NCBI GenBank assembly: GCA_021521415.1
Contig: JAIQDT010000226.1
Coordinates: 556,501 to 620,500, forward strand
Direction: 5' to 3'
DNA: 64,000 nt
From: Bidens hawaiensis
Taxonomy: Eukaryota > Streptophyta > Magnoliopsida > Asterales > Asteraceae
A program made the translations under genes and the position numbers. Shown here piece after piece: positions 10,572-20,440 of the stretch (within the stretch, counting starts at the first letter, position 1; the number at the start of each line of letters is the position of its first letter). The notes beneath the pieces were generated by a model. That model saw nothing but the letters and a program-made list of their open reading frames with translations. It was not told the origin of the DNA and searched no databases.

Positions 10572-12249
10572 AAGTATGGGCTTGATAAAATTAACTTTAA
10601 AGCGTGAACATGATGTATAAATTGGTAAAAAAAATGAAAGTTAAGTTCTTATAAGGGTTTCTTTATAATATCACCAAATTGCAAACATGGGTAAGTAAAA
10701 AATATGTCACACGCTAGATTACGTAACAAATTCTTTATAATATTACCAAATTATATATAATCTCACATAATGATTGATAATCTTTAGTTTTGTTTATATT
10801 CTTAATGAATGGTTTATCATCATTGCTTCATCGTTTTGTCAAAACTCGATTGGTTTTGGGCCGGGTACACCCAACGAGTAGTTTTGTCAAAACCGAAACC
10901 CAAAAGGAAAACCCGAGACCCAACGGGTTTCGGACGAGTTTGAGATGAGCTTTAATAATCGGGTATGGGTTTGGGAATACCTACACCCGACTCATTGTCA
11001 TCCCTGCTAGTAAATTAAACCATGGATGTTTTACAAACCCATTTGTTGGTGTTAATACTAATAGGAAATGCTTGTGTTGTTAACATTGATATATTATGAG
11101 TTCACCATAATGGTAAGGACTAAGGAAGTACATGATTTTGATAACTTACGAAATCGTAATAACTAACATCGATTTTCTGAAAACCTATTAACATCCTTGA
11201 GGTTGATTTGTTAAACAAGGTCACTATTTCTTGTAAGTTAATAATTACCATCCCTAAAAACATATGGGGTATGTTTAGCAATGAGCTTTTAGAAGCGTGT
11301 AAAAGCTTCAAGCTTTAAACTTTTAAGAAAATGTCCATCTAACTATACTATTAAAGCAATAGCTTTTAAGTCCATCCCCCCCCCCCTTTCCTATTGATTG
11401 GTGATTATACTTTCCATGTATATCAATGACTTCTCTAATTTTCATTTTAATAAAATAAATCAATAATATATTTAAATAAGATTCATCAATGCTATTAAAG
11501 TATTCTTTTTCATCTTTCATTTAATGTTTAATTTTGAATTTTGAAAATTTTATAATTATGTTTCAACTTAATAATTCTAATTAATAGTTAATTATGATTT
11601 CTTTATTATGTATACTATAACTATAATTATGTTTTATAACTAATTTTATTCTATTATTTTTGGTTGATTTCATTCACAAGCTTTGTTTCTTCCCAGCAGG
11701 TTTAATGTTTTTTATATAATAGATAATATATAATATATAATTCACATAATTATTTGATATTTCATCAATAGAAGAGTTACAGATTTAATATAGAGATTAC
11801 GGATAATATATATAATATAGAGAGATTACGGATTTAACTTTATTTAAATTTATCAAATTCATCAAATTCACCGGTTTGTACCATGTTAAATTTAGGAAAG
11901 AATAACCCATTTGATTAAGGAAATTTTTTAAATTTCGGAATTTCTAAATTTTAAATAATTATTGTATATTATTTAATTTGATTAAGGATTAACCATCATT
12001 AAGTTTTACTATAAGTACGGATGTTGACCCATTGACTTATTATTGTTTACCAATTGAGTTACAAATCCAATGGTTAAAATTTGTATCAGTCAATCGATTA
12101 ATTAATCATTACTTTACATAATTTTACATAAATATAAAATTAGAACCGATAAATTTTACATAAATATAAATTTGGAACCAATTATATAAATATCAATTAC
12201 AATATTTAAATCATTAATGTCTCAATTGATTAAATATTTTATTAACCAT
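10572..12249. other. AT-rich intergenic DNA left of the nested elements
   Basis: No gene is seen. At about 10835-10990 lies a low-complexity GGGTTTCGG/CGGGTA-type stretch, common in degenerate plant transposons. At about 11266-11340 (GGTATGTTTAGCAATGAGC, then AAGCTTCAAGC) lies a fragment of the AGCTT-rich foldback family found at 47886-49985. A C13 run sits at about 11377. The rest is AT-rich without recognisable structure. Confidence 0.5.
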
Positions 12250-12829
12250 TGTAAGGCCCCGTTACCGGTGCCTCACATTTGAATGTTGGATTTACTCAAT
12301 AACGCAGTTCTAAATATCAGAGTTAATTAAAACATTCGCGGAATATAAAAAACTTTCATAAAACATTATATAATTCATAACTTGTCTCAAAACATCCTTT
12401 GTCTTTCAACATTAAAGCATTAAAATTAAAACATCATAAGTCTTCAGATGCTAGACTCTTATTCTTCTGCCATGTGTCCATCTCAAACCCAACTGTCTCA
12501 ATCTGTTAACATGCGTGCATACTAAAGTCAGCTACGCTGAGTGAGTTCTAGTTAATCACACATTATATCGTACATACACTTACCTTCAATTATGCATCCG
12601 AAGACACATAATCATTTCTTTACTATTTTACTTTCATTACAAAAGTTCATACATACGTTCATACTTTATTACTTTCATACTATATAAATTACTGTCATTT
12701 TCTATCTCGGATACTATTAGGGTCCGATCCCTTCCTTTTCTATCTCAGATATTATTAGGTCTGATCCCTTTTTCCTTCACATTAACTGTCTTAATACAGT
12801 TTTCACTAGGATTTTAATTTATTTCTCAG

Positions 12830-13071
12830 CGAACTTAACTTTTGGCGTACTTAATATTAAGCGAATTTAACATTAGCGAACTTGTATTAGGCGAAGTTCA
12901 CAGTGGGAGAACTTGTATACAAGCGAACTTAAGGTTCGGCAAACTTTATGTTCAGCGAACTTAATGTTCACCGAAGTTAACATTGGCGAACTTAATGTTC
13001 AGCGAAGTTAACACTAGCGAGCTTAGTTTTAAACGAACTTATCCTTAAGCGAACTTAGCTTGGTGAACTTG
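12830..13071. repeat. Degenerate GCGAACTTAA array in element A LTR
   Basis: About ten to twelve variants of AGCGAACTTAA / GCGAAGTTAACA follow one another at roughly 20-base spacing. The array resumes at 37469-37520 beyond the inserted element B (GGCGAACTTGTGCAGCGAGC). Similar words occur in the LTRs and leaders of the unrelated elements C and D. Confidence 0.75.
13067..13071. repeat. Target-site duplication of element B (left)
   Basis: ACTTG directly precedes the TGTAACG of the 5' LTR. The same five bases follow the 3' LTR at 37469-37473. This proves B inserted as a unit into the LTR of A. Confidence 0.9.
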
Positions 13072-16062
13072 TGTAACGATTCCGGCAAAATCAGGTATAC
13101 CCTAATCGGTATATACTATTTATGTGTTATTTAATAATGAATATGTGAATTATGATGCGTTTATACAAGTATGTATGATTCATAGTACGAATTATACTCG
13201 ATTATACAGTTAATCGTATTGGAAATACGATTAACCGATTAACGGTTATTGAAGCCCGAACGATCGGGGATTGCATTATAGACGAAATATATATTATTTA
13301 GTGATGTTTGCGAAATATTAAAGCTTCGGGATAAGTAAATTAAAGCACAGAAAAAGGATTTCGATTTAATGGTACGTCGGTACGTTAAACGAAACCTTTA
13401 ATACCAAACCGAGCAAGAGACGATCGATCAAGCCGAAAAAGATGCACAATTATTAATAATATGATGTTTTAAGTTAATGAAAGTCATGGTTTAAGTTTTT
13501 GGAAGTTTTTAAATCAGTTTTATATAAATTTCATTTTTAAGCCGAAAAACGACCGTTTTAGCCTCGTTTTAAGCCGAATTAGACGTTTAACCGAAAAACG
13601 AACTGAACCAGATTATCCAAAACATTATCCAGATTACGAGAATCTGAATATGAGGCCACAAATGAAGATGTGGGACCCACCCCACCCTCCAAGTTGGTCC
13701 GATCGGACCATATTGTCCCACACTTCATTTCTTTTTCTTTTTTACAACAACAAACCATCAATCCCTTTATTCTCTCAAGATCAAGAACCAAAAACCAAGC
13801 TTTTTAACAAGAAAAACCGAGGTAAAGATCCTATTATGTACGTGTTTAAGTTCGTTTCTTGAGTTTTCTTTCAAGAAAATGAGGTTTCCAAGTGAAAAAG
13901 GGTGAAAACCCGAGATGGAACCGATTCTTGCATGATCAAGTGATGTATACGGGTTATACAAGGGATCTTGGTCCAAGAAAGGAGTTAAACGAACCAAAAA
14001 CGAATTTTTACGGTTAAATCGTTGTTTTTATATCATAACCGAAACAATGAAAGAAATGGCTTGATTGTGGGTGTAAATTGCTTGGTGTGGTGTTATTGTG
14101 ATTGTAGGTGTTGTATCTAGTTGCTAGCAAGGGCTAGAAAGCGAGATTCTTGCGGTTTGAAGCTAGAAACTCAAGGTAGTTCGGTTTTTGTATAAGGGTT
14201 GTGATTTGGACAGATTGTGTTTCGTGTAGAGTTAGGTCATGAAATTTTACAGGGATTATCTACACATGAAAATATGAGTTCTGTGAATTTTTGGTAATTT
14301 TTGGATAAAGTATGAATATTTGGTGAATTTAATGCTCGGTTTTGGTCAAAAATGGTGAAAAATAGTTAAATATCATAAAAAATTCTGGAAAATTTCAGAT
14401 AAGCTTTTTATAACATGTATAAGACACACACAAAATTTGAGGTCATTTGGAGAAGTATAAGTAGGCTTTTCGGTTAAACGAGTTCTAGGGTTTTCTAGCT
14501 CGGTTTTAGTGAAAAAGGCATTTAAAAAGGGATTTTGGTTCTGGAAAAATTACAGGGGACTATGGAGATGGCAGGGGTCATCTAGGAAAAATTTGGGATT
14601 TTTCTAAGATCGTTTGGTATTTACGACATATTTAGTGTTTAAATGGTGTTTAAAAATAGATAAATAAATGTTAAATATAAAAATTAATTCTGGAAATATT
14701 TTTATAAAATTCCCCACTGTCAAAAAGTGATTTGTGCAAAATTTCAAGATCCGAGACTAAACGGATAATTATTTGTGCTAAAACAAACTTTTAAAGCTTA
14801 AAACGTGTAAACCGGTCAAGTTCGCATAAGCGAGCTGACTGATGTATAAAAACCCTAAAAATGAACTATTTTCATATAATTGAGTTAAACAAGTAAAAAT
14901 GAATCATCTGAAAATAATTCGGATGATTTGAGTGTTTTTAACCTATTTAACAGTTTCCGGTACGATAATGACGGAAACGGGTCCCGCGGCCAATCGGGAC
15001 ATCTAAACCTAGCCCTAATTTCACAACTTAGTTAAATCATCAATTAACAACTATTTTCGGGTCGTGTGTGACCAAACTCATTTTTGAAACATAAAAATGG
15101 ATAACCGTGCTAGGCACGCAAAACGGGAAAAATGACTAATAGTAAATTTGACTAGTGAACTCTAAACGATATCACAATCTGAGTCCGGTGAAGTGTTTCT
15201 GGGTTAACATTGCCCCAGAACGGGTACAGTACTGGGTTAACTGTGTCCCCAGATGTACCGGTTAACACGGTTAAAGTTATGTTAATAGTGATTGTATAGT
15301 AACGAACTTAGGGATCGTATTACAGATTTGGACTAGTAGCTGGAGTGTTGTATTACTAATTTGCCTACGATAAGGTGAGTTTCACGAGCCCCTTTTTCTG
15401 AATTGTTTTCAAATATTTTCCTTGGGCGGAAGCATGTTGCTAATAAAATGTTTAAGTACATACTGAACGCATGGATTTGCGTGTGTTTATAAATATTTGA
15501 TTGTACGGGAATCGTATGGAATGGGTACATTACTGGGTTAACAGTGTCCCCAGATGTCCCTGGAAGTGTTTCTGGGTTAACATTGCCCCCGGAATGGGTA
15601 CAGTACTGGGTTAACAGTGTCCCTAGGTGCCTCTAGAAGTGTTTCTGGGTTAACATTGCCCCCGGAATGGGTACAGTACTGGGTTAACAGTGTCCCCAGA
15701 TGTCTCTAATATATGATTATCATAATGATTTATCACTGTTTATTTAAATTAGTGAAACTCACCAACTATTCGTAGTTGACCCGTTTTCTTTACATGCTTT
15801 CTAGGTACTCCCAAACTGGAGTAAGTGCTACATGCTTGCTGATGCGTGCTATTTGTGGAAGTTTAGTGATCGTTTTGTATTAAATATGATAATGTAATGT
15901 TGGTAAAACTTATGTGCTATCGCCTAGACGGGAACTAAACTCGGAACAATGTAATATGATGTAAATTAATGTAGTGGTGTTTTCTTTATAAGCAATGCTG
16001 TTGATATCAGATGTGTCTGTTGCATCCCGTTTACGTTTCCGCTGCGGTTACGGGGTGTTACA
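13072..16062 (+). repeat. Element B 5' LTR
   Basis: Starts TGTAACGATTCC and ends GGGGTGTTACA. It is the same length as the copy at 34478-37468. TATAAAAACCC at about 14844 is a candidate core promoter. Tandem units of about 75-80 bases (GGGTTAACATTGCCCC, then GGGTACAGTACTGGG) occur near 15190-15260 and 15526-15706. Short ORFs inside are duplicated in the other LTR and are not genes. Confidence 0.95.
15526..15706. repeat. Tandem 75-80-base units in the LTR of B
   Basis: Two and a half units alternate AATGGGTACAGTACTGGG, TTAACAGTGTCCCCAGATG and AAGTGTTTCTGGGTTAACATT. The same copy number is seen in the 3' LTR at about 36927-37112, so the expansion pre-dates insertion. Confidence 0.8.
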
Positions 16063-16067
16063 GAACT

Positions 16068-16080
16068 TGGTATTAGAGCC
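16068..16080 (+). other. Primer-binding site of element B
   Basis: TGGTATTAGAGCC lies five bases after the 5' LTR. It matches the usual complement of initiator Met tRNA (TGGTATCAGAGCC) except for one C-to-T change. Confidence 0.85.
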
Positions 16081-16427
16081 ATTGGTTATAAATGAATTAG
16101 GATGTCTTTAAAAGATACCTAAAATATAACCAGTAGCTCAAGTATTATAGGATCTGAATATCAACTAATAATATATAGTGACGAGATCTGGATGAACTTG
16201 GATGGACAAGTGAGTTATTATGGTCCGGAACATAATAACAGACTTGTCCGCACGAGGGAATTCAGGGGAAGTCACGGGGAACATTAATAGGTAAAATCGG
16301 CAACATATGGGTAAGTATATGATAATATTTTTATGTGACAAGGTTGTATAAATGTGTGTATATTAATTTAATTATGATTTACATTATGAAAGGGACTATA
16401 TGTTTGCTAACTTGTGTACAGGTAAGC

Positions 16428-17042
16428 ATGTCAAGATCACGAAGTTTATCGGTAGAGGAGGACCCGGAGGAGGCCAGTTCCGGGGACTCTAGGAGTTTAC
16501 GCATAGCTTCCAGCACCGAGCCTACTGAGGCTAGCCATAGGAGTGCTAGCTTGTCCTCCCCTGCTAGGGTTACCAGATCCCCCACCCCACCCGCACCACA
16601 GGTCGCCCTTACCCCTCCCAGACCCGGTCCCCGCCTCACGGCGCGGATCAGTGCCCCGTATGTCCCACCTACCTTTACCCCACCCAGATCCACTTACTAC
16701 AGGGGCGAGTCCTCCCGCCCCCAGCCCGGGCCTGTGCCTCCACCCGTGTGGGGTACCCCCAGGCCGGTGAGGGATGAGCGTCCCTCCGCTGAGGCTGCAT
16801 GGCTCCGGGTGCTCACCGAGCAGATGAATGAGCACACCACCGCCTTGACAGTGGGTATTCAGAGGAGGAATCACTTGGCGGATTGCATACTGGACAGCCA
16901 GCATGCGATCGCGCAGCAGAGGAGGGAGGACGCATACTCCCAGTGGATGATTGACCGGATGGAAACACGGATCCGGGGTTTGATGGCAGTGTTAGTGGGG
17001 ATGGTGGCAGTGTTGGTGTGGTTGGTATACCACCGTGTTTAG
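16428..17042 (+). CDS. Extra leader ORF of element B, Ser/Pro-rich with C-terminal membrane segment
   Basis: This intact 204-codon ORF lies between the primer site and gag. I chose the ATG at 16428 (MSRSRSLSVEEDPEE) over the longer frame from 16335 because the compositionally biased protein begins there. Residues 1-130 are Ser-, Pro- and Arg-rich and look disordered. Residues about 130-180 are Arg/Glu/Gln-rich and probably helical. The last 20 residues (GLMAVLVGMVAVLVWLVYHR) form one hydrophobic segment, like a tail anchor. Base composition is clearly GC-richer than the flanks. I recognise no family. Extra ORFs upstream of gag are known in some plant Ty3/gypsy elements (for example Ogre ORF1), but I do not know this one. 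It might bind membranes or partner with Gag; that is speculation. Confidence 0.6.
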   Translation: MSRSRSLSVEEDPEEASSGDSRSLRIASSTEPTEASHRSASLSSPARVTRSPTPPAPQVALTPPRPGPRLTARISAPYVPPTFTPPRSTYYRGESSRPQPGPVPPPVWGTPRPVRDERPSAEAAWLRVLTEQMNEHTTALTVGIQRRNHLADCILDSQHAIAQQRREDAYSQWMIDRMETRIRGLMAVLVGMVAVLVWLVYHRV

Positions 17043-17413
17043 ATCATGTAGGGTGGTAGTAGACAGGGTCCGCTTTTTGATACTCTGTGTTAGCAGTTAG
17101 TGACGATGCTAACATAGAGTGAATCTTGGGTAGTTATAGTACAGTCACTAGCCCATAGGGGGTCTTTTTTTTTTTGGGATACCATTGTAGATATTTTGAT
17201 GTATCATTCAAGCACTGACCCATAGCGGGTTATGTAGAAATGATGCCGTTGTAGAACTGATGTATGAAAACTTAATCTATGGGCTAACGTTAATGTAATG
17301 TGTACTGATGATTATGTAAAATGTACTAATGTTTATTAATGAATGGAATATGTGTTGTGTATCGAAATTGGAATTTGTATTAATTATATATATTTTTCTT
17401 AATGTTGTGTAGA
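17043..17413. other. Spacer between leader ORF and gag of element B
   Basis: Non-coding, with a T12 run at about 17166-17177 and partly repeated words (CCCATAG..GGGT). No splice or promoter signal that I can defend. Confidence 0.5.
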
Positions 17414-18969
17414 ATGGCACCTAAACGGTCAGCTCAAATGTCAGAAGTGGATGTGAGTCGTCTGATTGCTCGACAGTTAGAGGCGGCGATACCGGATATA
17501 GTATCGCGCATCGCCGCCAGTATTAACAATACGACCAATCCAGACCCTGCGAGCAATCAAACGACCACCAATAATGCTGGGGAACAAAATGTTAATCCTC
17601 CACCGAACGGTAACCCGATTCCGAATAATGACGCGCCGCCTAGGGTGGTCGTTACAGACTGTAATGGCCCTATACCCAGTGTAGAAACGAACCGCACTGA
17701 ACCGACTCCTACAATAAGGGGATGTTCAATTAAAGATTTTATGTTGTGCAAGCCCCTAGAATTTAGCGGGTCTGAGGGACCCAATGGGTTGGTTAAGTGG
17801 ATTGAGAAAATAGAGTCGGTTGTGAACATCAGTAACTGCCCTGAGGAATACATTGTTAAGTATGCTACCTGCACGTTCACGGACCATGCCTTGACATGGT
17901 GGAACACGATAGTGCAAACTCGCGGTCAGGCAGCGACAAACCGCATGACTTGGACAGAACTCAAAGCCCTTGTACTGGAACATTTCTGCCCGAAAAACGA
18001 ACTGCAGAAGTTAGAAAACGAGTTGTGGAACTTGGAGATGCAGGGGGCAGACCACTTGGGTTATACGAACCGATTTAATGAATTGTCGCGATTGGTGCCG
18101 TGGTTGGTCACCCCTGAGTCAAAGAGGGTGGAGCGTTATATATGGGGACTAACTCCAGTAGTAAGGAGTATAGTCAACGCTGGGGGACACCAGACGTTTG
18201 AGGGTGCGGTGACGCAAGCTGGTATTGTCACATACGATTTCGTGAGGAGTGGGTCACTGAAGGTGGCAGGAGAGTCTGCCGGAGGAAAGCGAGGTACGTA
18301 TGATAATAGGACCCCGGGGAAGCAGCAAGACAAACGTGCTAGGCCCGCTGCCCAGAACTACGCCATGACTAGTTCAGGCGGAAGACAAGAACCGCAGAAG
18401 GGAACGTTTCCTAAGTGTGGGAAATGCGGTTACCACCATGGTGGCGTGTGCAAAGAGGTGGTGTGCCACCGGTGTGGCAGGATTGGGCACTACGCACCGA
18501 GTTGTAGGACAAACCTGAACAATCTGAACCGACAACCGCAACCTATCCGTGCGCAGTCATTTAGGACCCAACCAGCCCGACAACAAAACCCACAAGGAAA
18601 CCAAATGATGACCACAAGTCGTGCTTGCTTTGAATGCGGCAGCACAGATCACTTCAAGAGAAACTGTCCGAAGCTGAACCAGGGAGGAAATGGGAGGCAA
18701 ACTGTGGGTCAGGCATCGTCGTCCAATCCGGCGCGAGGCCGAGCATTCGTGATGGGGGCGAACGAAGCACGCCAGGACCCCAGCGTAGTGACAGGTACAT
18801 TCCTCGTCTCTGATCATTACGCTTCTGTATTATTTGATACAGGCGCCGATAGAAGTTTTGTTTCTGTTAAATTCCTATCGATAGCAAACCTTCCGATTAG
18901 TGAACCCATAGAACCTTATACCGTAGAAGTCGCTAACGGTAAAACCATGATAGTTAATCAGATAGTTCG
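17414..18969 (+). pseudogene. Element B gag-protease, interrupted by element C
   Basis: The ATG at 17414 (MAPKRSAQ) is preferred over 17402 because MAPKR-type starts are usual. A retrotransposon Gag domain lies at about residues 100-260 (FSGSEGPNGLVKWIEKIE, TWWNTIVQTRG, LENELWNLEMQG). Three zinc knuckles follow: compact CGKCGYHHGGVC, then CHRCGRIGHYAPSC and CFECGSTDHFKRNC. The aspartic protease has its active site DTGADRSFVS. The frame is cut at 18969 by C and resumes in phase at 31278. Downstream of 18969 the frame reads into the LTR of C and stops at 19078. Gag would form the particle and the protease would mature it. Confidence 0.9.
18965..18969. repeat. Target-site duplication of element C (left)
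   Basis: GTTCG precedes the TGTAGG terminus of C and is repeated at 31278-31282 after its other LTR. Confidence 0.9.
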
Positions 18970-19400
18970 TGTAGGTTCTCTGGACGGATCGCACGCGATA
19001 TATCGGTCTACTCAGGTGCGGAATCCCTGCGTAGATCGTTACGAGTATAGAACACAAACCAAACAAACACACGAATAACCGAACACACGTTATATATTAT
19101 AACTCAAACACGTGACGTAATATCACTGTTACAGACTCTCGTCCTCACGTTACAACGAACTCGAACTACTGAAACGAACTTAAACAACTGATTCTAAACC
19201 AAGCCTTAAGCTGGTATATAAATACACGACAACTTCGCCTGGCATGTTCAGGCGAAGTTGTCCATAACTTCGCTTGACTAACAAGTTCGCCTGTTAAGCG
19301 AACTTGTCAGTAACTTCGCTTAAACATACAAAACATAATTAAACATTACAGACTCGATTACAGACACTAGATTATGAACTACTGACACTATGCACCAACA
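18970..19400 (-). repeat. Element C 3' LTR
   Basis: On the minus strand it starts TGTTGGTGCATAG and ends GAACCTACA. TATTTATATA at 19224-19215 is the likely TATA box. It includes a cluster of GGCGAAGTT / AACTTCGCC words at 19230-19325, several forming inverted pairs. Confidence 0.95.
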
Positions 19401-19411
19401 GACTCCCCCTT
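19401..19411 (-). other. Polypurine tract of element C
   Basis: AAGGGGGAGTC on the minus strand abuts the 3' LTR. Similar GGGGGAG motifs occur at 20461-20471 and 20597-20608, matching the multiple polypurine tracts reported for Sireviruses. Confidence 0.8.
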
Positions 19412-19471
19412 GGCAGTAGCTTCATATATTGATCTTTAAGCACTTGTCTCGTAATCTTCAATCTTGTCTCT

Positions 19472-20440
19472 TCACGCATGCACTCCTTCTCTAACACAAA
19501 CTGACACAACTCTTTGATACTTCCTCGCTTCGTCCTTCCAAGCAGGAATATAAAAGATTTTCTTCTCATTAAGCACCTTCAGATCAGCTTGCGATAAGTT
19601 TACCAAATGCATCGGATCGTAAACTCTTAGGAGCTCTTGTTCATCCTCGTCTTCCATCACCGCCTCTGCTGTCTCACAATCCACATACCACCACTTTAGG
19701 TCTTTAAGCACATCCTTGGGCATTAGCTTCATCGGTACTTCTTTCAGGCACCGGATCGGTTTATACTTCATGACCATCCAAGGTTTTCCATCAGCTCTCA
19801 AACCTCTATCCTTGTCTTCAACAAGTTTTACCTTCTGCGGTTTCAACAGCTCAAACTTCTTCTCTTTTATACTCTCTCTCCATACAATTTTCTCAATGAC
19901 TCTAGCCATATTATCGTCATTTCGATTGATTAACCCCAATCTGGCTAAGTCTTTCACTTCACATTCCGGCAGTGTATTCAACGACCTTAACATTCTTTTA
20001 AAATACTGAACGCCGTCATACCGTTTAATCACAAAGAGCTTCAACTGCTCATCATAGATCCAGCAAATAATCCCTTTCTTCGCTTCAGCATAGCCTTTAA
20101 TATTGTAACTCTTCTTAAACATTGTAGGGACCGCTGGTTTCTTCGTTTTGACGAACCACTGAGCATAGCCTTCCTTCCACCTAGGCTGCTCTTCCCATTC
20201 AGTCTCATCATTTTCCATCTCATTACCCATATCGGCTTTCTCAATATCTGGGATCTCGTGTTCAACATTTTCTTCTACTATTTCACCTTCTTCAACATCT
20301 TCTTCAATCACAATCTGTGCACCAATCTTCTCAATCTCCTCAATAGGCAGCACATCATCATCAAACATCACATCATCATCTAGCATATCATCATCTAATT
20401 CTTTCAAAGCATCAATCACATCATCTTCATCATCAACCAT
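19472..20440 (-). CDS. Element C second post-pol ORF (unknown function)
   Basis: About 322 codons. The ATG at 20440 (MVDDEDDVIDALKEL) is preferred over the longer frame from 20557 because the upstream part only overlaps ORF1 out of frame. The stop of ORF1 overlaps this ATG in ATGGTTGA. The first 85 or so residues are very acidic (DDD, EEDVEEGEIVEE). The rest is a Lys- and Trp-containing domain with PRWKEGYAQWFVKTKK, ICWIYDEQLKLFVIKRYDG and LKDLKWWYVDCETAE. I recognise this as a protein common after pol in Sireviruses but know no function. No signal peptide or transmembrane segment is seen, so 'envelope' would be unsupported. It may be translated by reinitiation, or by frameshift from ORF1. 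Confidence 0.65.
   Translation of the reverse strand: MVDDEDDVIDALKELDDDMLDDDVMFDDDVLPIEEIEKIGAQIVIEEDVEEGEIVEENVEHEIPDIEKADMGNEMENDETEWEEQPRWKEGYAQWFVKTKKPAVPTMFKKSYNIKGYAEAKKGIICWIYDEQLKLFVIKRYDGVQYFKRMLRSLNTLPECEVKDLARLGLINRNDDNMARVIEKIVWRESIKEKKFELLKPQKVKLVEDKDRGLRADGKPWMVMKYKPIRCLKEVPMKLMPKDVLKDLKWWYVDCETAEAVMEDEDEQELLRVYDPMHLVNLSQADLKVLNEKKIFYIPAWKDEARKYQRVVSVCVREGVHA

Larger units (their letters stand above)
12250..13071 (-). repeat. Element A 3' LTR, distal half (interrupted by B)
   Basis: It opens with TGTAAGGCCCCGTTACCGGTGC, matching 43341 onward in the other LTR with scattered substitutions for about 550 bases. It then lacks most of the region present at about 43990-44555 in the partner and continues into a GCGAACTT repeat array, where element B is inserted after 13071. 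Confidence 0.85.

Noticed and set aside
10414..10620. ORF rich in Ile-Tyr repeats
   Set aside because: It is only the (AT)n microsatellite read in frame; no domain or codon signal outside it.
12830..13071. GCGAACTT array as a CRISPR-like or satellite array
   Set aside because: Units are short, degenerate and irregularly spaced, lie inside an LTR, and this is a plant nuclear context.
13579..13997. Small ORFs in the 5' LTR of element B, repeated at 34985-35403
   Set aside because: They are present twice only because the LTR is duplicated; overlapping on both strands with no recognisable domain.
16379..16904. Minus-strand ORFs opposite the leader ORF of element B
   Set aside because: Gly/Arg-rich mirror of a Ser/Pro-rich coding sequence; the plus-strand ORF has a better start and a defined hydrophobic end.
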